Shown: positions 13,270 to 15,891 of the stretch, one piece after another
Numbering within the stretch: the stretch's first letter is position 1
Layout: every line of letters begins with the position of its first letter
Source: Fimenecus sp963624605
GTDB lineage: Bacteria > Bacillota > Clostridia > Oscillospirales > Acutalibacteraceae
Direction of reading: 5' to 3'
DNA: 15,891 nt
NCBI GenBank assembly: GCA_963624605.1
Contig: CAVFQD010000041.1
Span: 1 to 15,891 of the forward strand
The notes under the pieces: model-generated
Database searches by the model: none
Seen by the model: only the letters and a program-made list of their open reading frames with translations
What the model was told of the DNA's origin: nothing
Made by a program: the position numbers and the translations under genes

Positions 13270-13737
13270 TTATTGTTTATTATTTGCTTTTTTCTCTCTT
13301 AAATTCTTAAAAAAGCCCGAAAGCATATCAGAACATTCCTCTTCCAAAACTCCGCCCTCGGTTTCGGGCTTGTAGGTAAAGGGAAGAGCGAACATTTCCG
13401 TTACCGATTCGACCGCGCCGTTTTTTCGGTCCTTTGCGCCGTATGTTACCTTTTTAAGCCGTGAATTTATTATAGCTCCGGCGCACATCGGACACGGCTC
13501 CAGCGTAACGAACATTTCACATTCCCAGAGCCGCCAGCCGCCGAGAGCCTTGCAGGCGTTGTCGATCGCCTCTATTTCGGCATGGCACAGGGCGTTTTTT
13601 TCTTTCTCTCTGCGGTTTCTTCCGTACGATACGACCTCGCCGTTTCTAACAATTACCGCTCCGACGGGAACCTCTCCCTCATCTGACGAGAGCTTTGCCT
13701 GTTCGAGCGCAAGGCGCATAAAATCAAATTTATCCAT
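13270..13737 (-). CDS. tadA: tRNA-specific adenosine deaminase
   Basis: TadA changes adenosine 34 to inosine in the wobble position of tRNA-Arg(ACG). The 155 residues have the zinc deaminase motifs HAE (52-54, ligand H52 and catalytic E54) and PCPMC (81-85, ligands C82 and C85). NALCHAEIEAI, GGWRLWECEMFVTLEPCPMC and AGAIINSRLKKVTYGA match TadA rather than cytidine or guanine deaminases. The ATG follows the CPBP stop by one base, in TGATATG, and no ribosome binding site is visible. Translation therefore probably depends on re-initiation from the upstream gene. Length is usual for the family. The acidic and lysine-rich tail after residue 130 is not diagnostic. Confidence 0.93.
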   Translation of the reverse strand: MDKFDFMRLALEQAKLSSDEGEVPVGAVIVRNGEVVSYGRNRREKEKNALCHAEIEAIDNACKALGGWRLWECEMFVTLEPCPMCAGAIINSRLKKVTYGAKDRKNGAVESVTEMFALPFTYKPETEGGVLEEECSDMLSGFFKNLREKKANNKQ

Positions 13738-13738
13738 A

Positions 13739-14788
13739 TCAGTTTATGTAAAGACTTGTCTCTGCGATAAGCAGTGCTTCCGCAATAATCATCGGTGCGC
13801 TAAAAATAAAGCTTATCGCCTTTTCTCCGCTTGTGAGCACGGATGTACAGCCCCTTGAAAGTCTGTTTGAAAAAACACCGCCGAGCGCCTTTTGTTTTTT
13901 GTCGTTTGCATAAGCGATAAGACAAATAATACCGACTGCAAAAACTCCGGCATACAAAAGCATAAAGAAAGTGTTCTGAGCCTGCTGTGTGAAATTTTCC
14001 GCAATCACCATCGAAACAATTGCTATAGAATTATTTATGAAATGTATCAGAATACCCGTCCACATAGTTCCGGTCTTTATAACAGCATAACCTATACCTA
14101 TGCCGGCAATAAACGCAAACGGAATCTGTATCATATTTCCGTGCATAAGCGCAAACACAAACGACGACATAACTATCGCAAACCAATCGCCGTATTTGCG
14201 AAGCGACTGCATAACAACGCCTCTTATCGCAAACTCCTCGACAAAGGCGGGGATTACCGCCGTCGAGAAAAACGACATCGCAACCGAAGCCACGGTGGTA
14301 TAGGTCGAGCCGTCGTCCGGCTGTGAAAATTCGACACCGAAAATAGCCTCCGTAAAGGTTGCAAAAATTCCCGTTGAAATACTTCCGAAAATACATACCA
14401 TTACGCCTATCGGTATTGCAAGCGCAAACTCCTTCTTGTCATAAGGCTTGCCCAACGGCAAATCGTGCGCAAGTTTCTTCTTTTTTAGCGAATTGTACGC
14501 AATCAAAAAAGGAATTCCCAAGGTAAGGAGAGACATCAAGGCTGTCAGTGCCGAAGCAAAAATTTCATTGGTTTTGTAGAGCTTATAAAAGCCGTCGATA
14601 TTTGCAAGAAACATTCCAAGCACCGCTCCGAGCATAATAAAGGCTGTTACCGCCGCTCCGCAAGCCTTGCTTATGGTTGAAATATTCGCCTTGTGCCTGC
14701 TTTTCAAAAAAAAGTATTCATTATTATTGTTGTTGTAATTGTGCTGATAATTCTGTCCGAAAGGAGAGAAAGGCTGTTGATAATTCAT
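13739..14788 (-). CDS. CPBP-family intramembrane metalloprotease (Rce1/Abi type)
   Basis: The 349-residue protein has about eight hydrophobic spans between residues 42 and 342. The CPBP active-site set is complete: EEFAIRG (184-190, Glu pair and Arg), FALMH (212-216, catalytic-region His) and HFINN (249-253). Members cleave membrane-embedded or prenylated proteins in eukaryotes; in bacteria they serve bacteriocin immunity, maturation or unknown tasks. The first 30 residues are unusual, rich in Asn and Gln (NYQQPFSPFGQNYQHNYNNN), and precede the first span on the likely cytoplasmic side. AGGT lies seven bases before the ATG. It follows gyrA by 84 bases and is joined to tadA. The substrate is unknown; nothing here indicates a bacteriocin. 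Confidence 0.88.
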   Translation of the reverse strand: MNYQQPFSPFGQNYQHNYNNNNNEYFFLKSRHKANISTISKACGAAVTAFIMLGAVLGMFLANIDGFYKLYKTNEIFASALTALMSLLTLGIPFLIAYNSLKKKKLAHDLPLGKPYDKKEFALAIPIGVMVCIFGSISTGIFATFTEAIFGVEFSQPDDGSTYTTVASVAMSFFSTAVIPAFVEEFAIRGVVMQSLRKYGDWFAIVMSSFVFALMHGNMIQIPFAFIAGIGIGYAVIKTGTMWTGILIHFINNSIAIVSMVIAENFTQQAQNTFFMLLYAGVFAVGIICLIAYANDKKQKALGGVFSNRLSRGCTSVLTSGEKAISFIFSAPMIIAEALLIAETSLYIN

Positions 14789-14828
14789 ATACTACCTGCC
14801 GATTTTGTATTTTCTGTTATGGTAACAT

Positions 14829-14849
14829 CAAAAAATTAACAGATTGTTA
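14829..14849 (-). terminator. Weak hairpin with T-run after gyrA
   Basis: TAACA-GAT-TGTTA (14837-14849) is a five-base-pair, AT-only-plus-one-GC stem. On the minus strand it is followed by ATTTTTT. It may partly terminate gyrA transcripts. The stem is weak, so read-through into the CPBP gene is likely. Confidence 0.3.
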
Positions 14850-14872
14850 CGCAAAATACACAGATTTATAAA

Positions 14873-15891
14873 TTATTCTTCCGCGTCGGTTACTTCCGTT
14901 TCATTACCATCTGCATCATCCTCGCTCTTTTCAACCTCATCGGTTTTCTCATCTGCGTCATGTGCGGTAATTGAGAAAGCGGAAACCTTTTCTCCCTGAG
15001 ACACCTTCATAACACGGACGCCCTTTGATGTTCTCGAGAAGGTGCTGATGTCGGAAGCCTTGATTCTTATAATAATTCCGTCCGAGGATATAATTATAAT
15101 GTCCTCGTCGTCGTCAATCATCGAAACTGCGGCAACATCGCCGTAAAGCTCGGTCTTATAGTTTGTAAGACCCTTACCGCCCCTTGACTGAACACGGTAA
15201 TTGTCAATTTCCGATCGCCTGCCGTAGCCCGTTTCAGAAATTGTAAGAACCTTCTTGCCCTCTTCAAGGATACACATACCCGTTACCTCGTCGCCCTCGC
15301 GAAGCGAAATTGCCTTTACGCCTCGTGCGGTTCTGCCGATAACCCTTGCGTCATTTTCCTCAAAGCTTATTGCGAAGCCCTTCTTTGTGGCAACCATAAT
15401 CTTCTTTGTACCGTCCGTGAGCGCAACCCAGTCGAGCTCGTCGCCCTCGTCAAGATTTATTGCGAGAATACCCGATTTACGGATGTTTTTATATGCGTTG
15501 AGCGGTGTACGCTTTATGATGCCGTGCTTTGTAAGCATACAGAGATAGAAGTTGTCCTCATCGCTGAAATTCGGAACTCTTATCATTGAGGTAATCTTTT
15601 CGTCCGAGGTTATGGGAAGAATGTTTACAACATTCATACCCTTGCTTGAACGGCTTCCCTCGGGAATTTCATAGCCTTTAAGCCTGTAAGCCTTACCGAG
15701 CGAGGTAAAGAACATAATATAATCGTGCGACGAGCAGGTAAACATTGTCTTTGCGTAATCCTCTTCACGCCTTGACATTCCTTTGATACCCTTGCCGCCT
15801 CTGCGCTGACTCTGATATGTGTCAACGGGCTGACGCTTGATATAGCCCATATTGGTAAGGGTGTAAACGCAGTCCTCCTCGGGAATGAGAT
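14873..15891 (-). CDS. gyrA: DNA gyrase subunit A, C-terminal part (5' end outside window)
   Basis: The frame stays open from the right edge to the TAA at 14873-14875, giving 338 codons. It covers the C-terminal beta-pinwheel that wraps DNA. It starts near LIPEEDCVYTLTNMGYIKR, followed directly by the GyrA-box QRRGGKG (15788-15808). The GyrA-box marks gyrase rather than topoisomerase IV and is needed for negative supercoiling. Repeated blade motifs follow: FFTSLGKAYRLKGYEIPEGSR, RTARGVKAISL, QSRGGKGLTNYK and RTSKGVRVMKV. The last 26 residues form a strongly acidic tail (DEKTDEVEKSEDDADGNETE), which in some gyrases tunes wrapping. The ATG at 15850 is an internal methionine, not the start. gyrB, often upstream, is outside the window. 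Confidence 0.97.
   Translation of the reverse strand, partial: LIPEEDCVYTLTNMGYIKRQPVDTYQSQRRGGKGIKGMSRREEDYAKTMFTCSSHDYIMFFTSLGKAYRLKGYEIPEGSRSSKGMNVVNILPITSDEKITSMIRVPNFSDEDNFYLCMLTKHGIIKRTPLNAYKNIRKSGILAINLDEGDELDWVALTDGTKKIMVATKKGFAISFEENDARVIGRTARGVKAISLREGDEVTGMCILEEGKKVLTISETGYGRRSEIDNYRVQSRGGKGLTNYKTELYGDVAAVSMIDDDEDIIIISSDGIIIRIKASDISTFSRTSKGVRVMKVSQGEKVSAFSITAHDADEKTDEVEKSEDDADGNETEVTDAEE

Overview
The window is about 15.9 kb of a low-to-medium GC Gram-positive chromosome, most likely a gut-type member of class Clostridia (Oscillospirales/Ruminococcaceae-like). This rests on four things: AGGAGG-type ribosome binding sites and TTGNNN-N17-TATAAT promoters; the direct diaminopimelate aminotransferase route (DapL then DapF) to meso-DAP; an ANTAR regulator and a RING/DUF2628 protein typical of these bacteria; and a leucine-rich-repeat/SLH surface protein. 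Almost everything lies on the minus strand, so the text below follows the direction of transcription, from right to left.

Right edge, 15891 to about 12387: the C-terminal half of gyrA (running off the window), then a CPBP membrane protease, tadA (tRNA adenosine deaminase) and an Mrp/ApbC-type Fe-S ATPase, ending at a hairpin terminator.

Centre, 12374 to 3573: one apparent eight-gene operon, guaB-glyA-ANTAR regulator-dapF-dapL-purB-RING/zinc-ribbon membrane protein-galU. It has a clear promoter before guaB and a clear terminator after galU, and no internal gap exceeds 34 bases. It joins purine synthesis (IMP to XMP, adenylosuccinate to AMP), one-carbon supply (GlyA), meso-DAP for wall and lysine synthesis, and UDP-glucose for envelope polymers. 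Two genes of unclear role, the ANTAR protein and the RING protein, sit inside it.

Left of that, 3541 to 1266: a small hypothetical protein gene (84 codons) with a strong promoter surrounded by repeated TGTTACGAAA sites. It is followed by a self-contained two-gene unit with its own consensus promoter, a roughly 115-base leader and a terminator. This unit encodes a NifU/IscU-like protein and a GGGtGRT-family protein. Its function is unknown to me, and it is the best candidate for an undescribed system in the window.

Left edge: a small XRE-type repressor on the plus strand, with a perfect 17-base palindrome in front of it. It is divergent from the start of a secreted BspA-like leucine-rich-repeat protein carrying an SLH anchor, which is cut by the window edge. 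No tRNA, rRNA, CRISPR array, insertion sequence or recognisable riboswitch was seen, and no gene-free stretch exceeds 300 bases.
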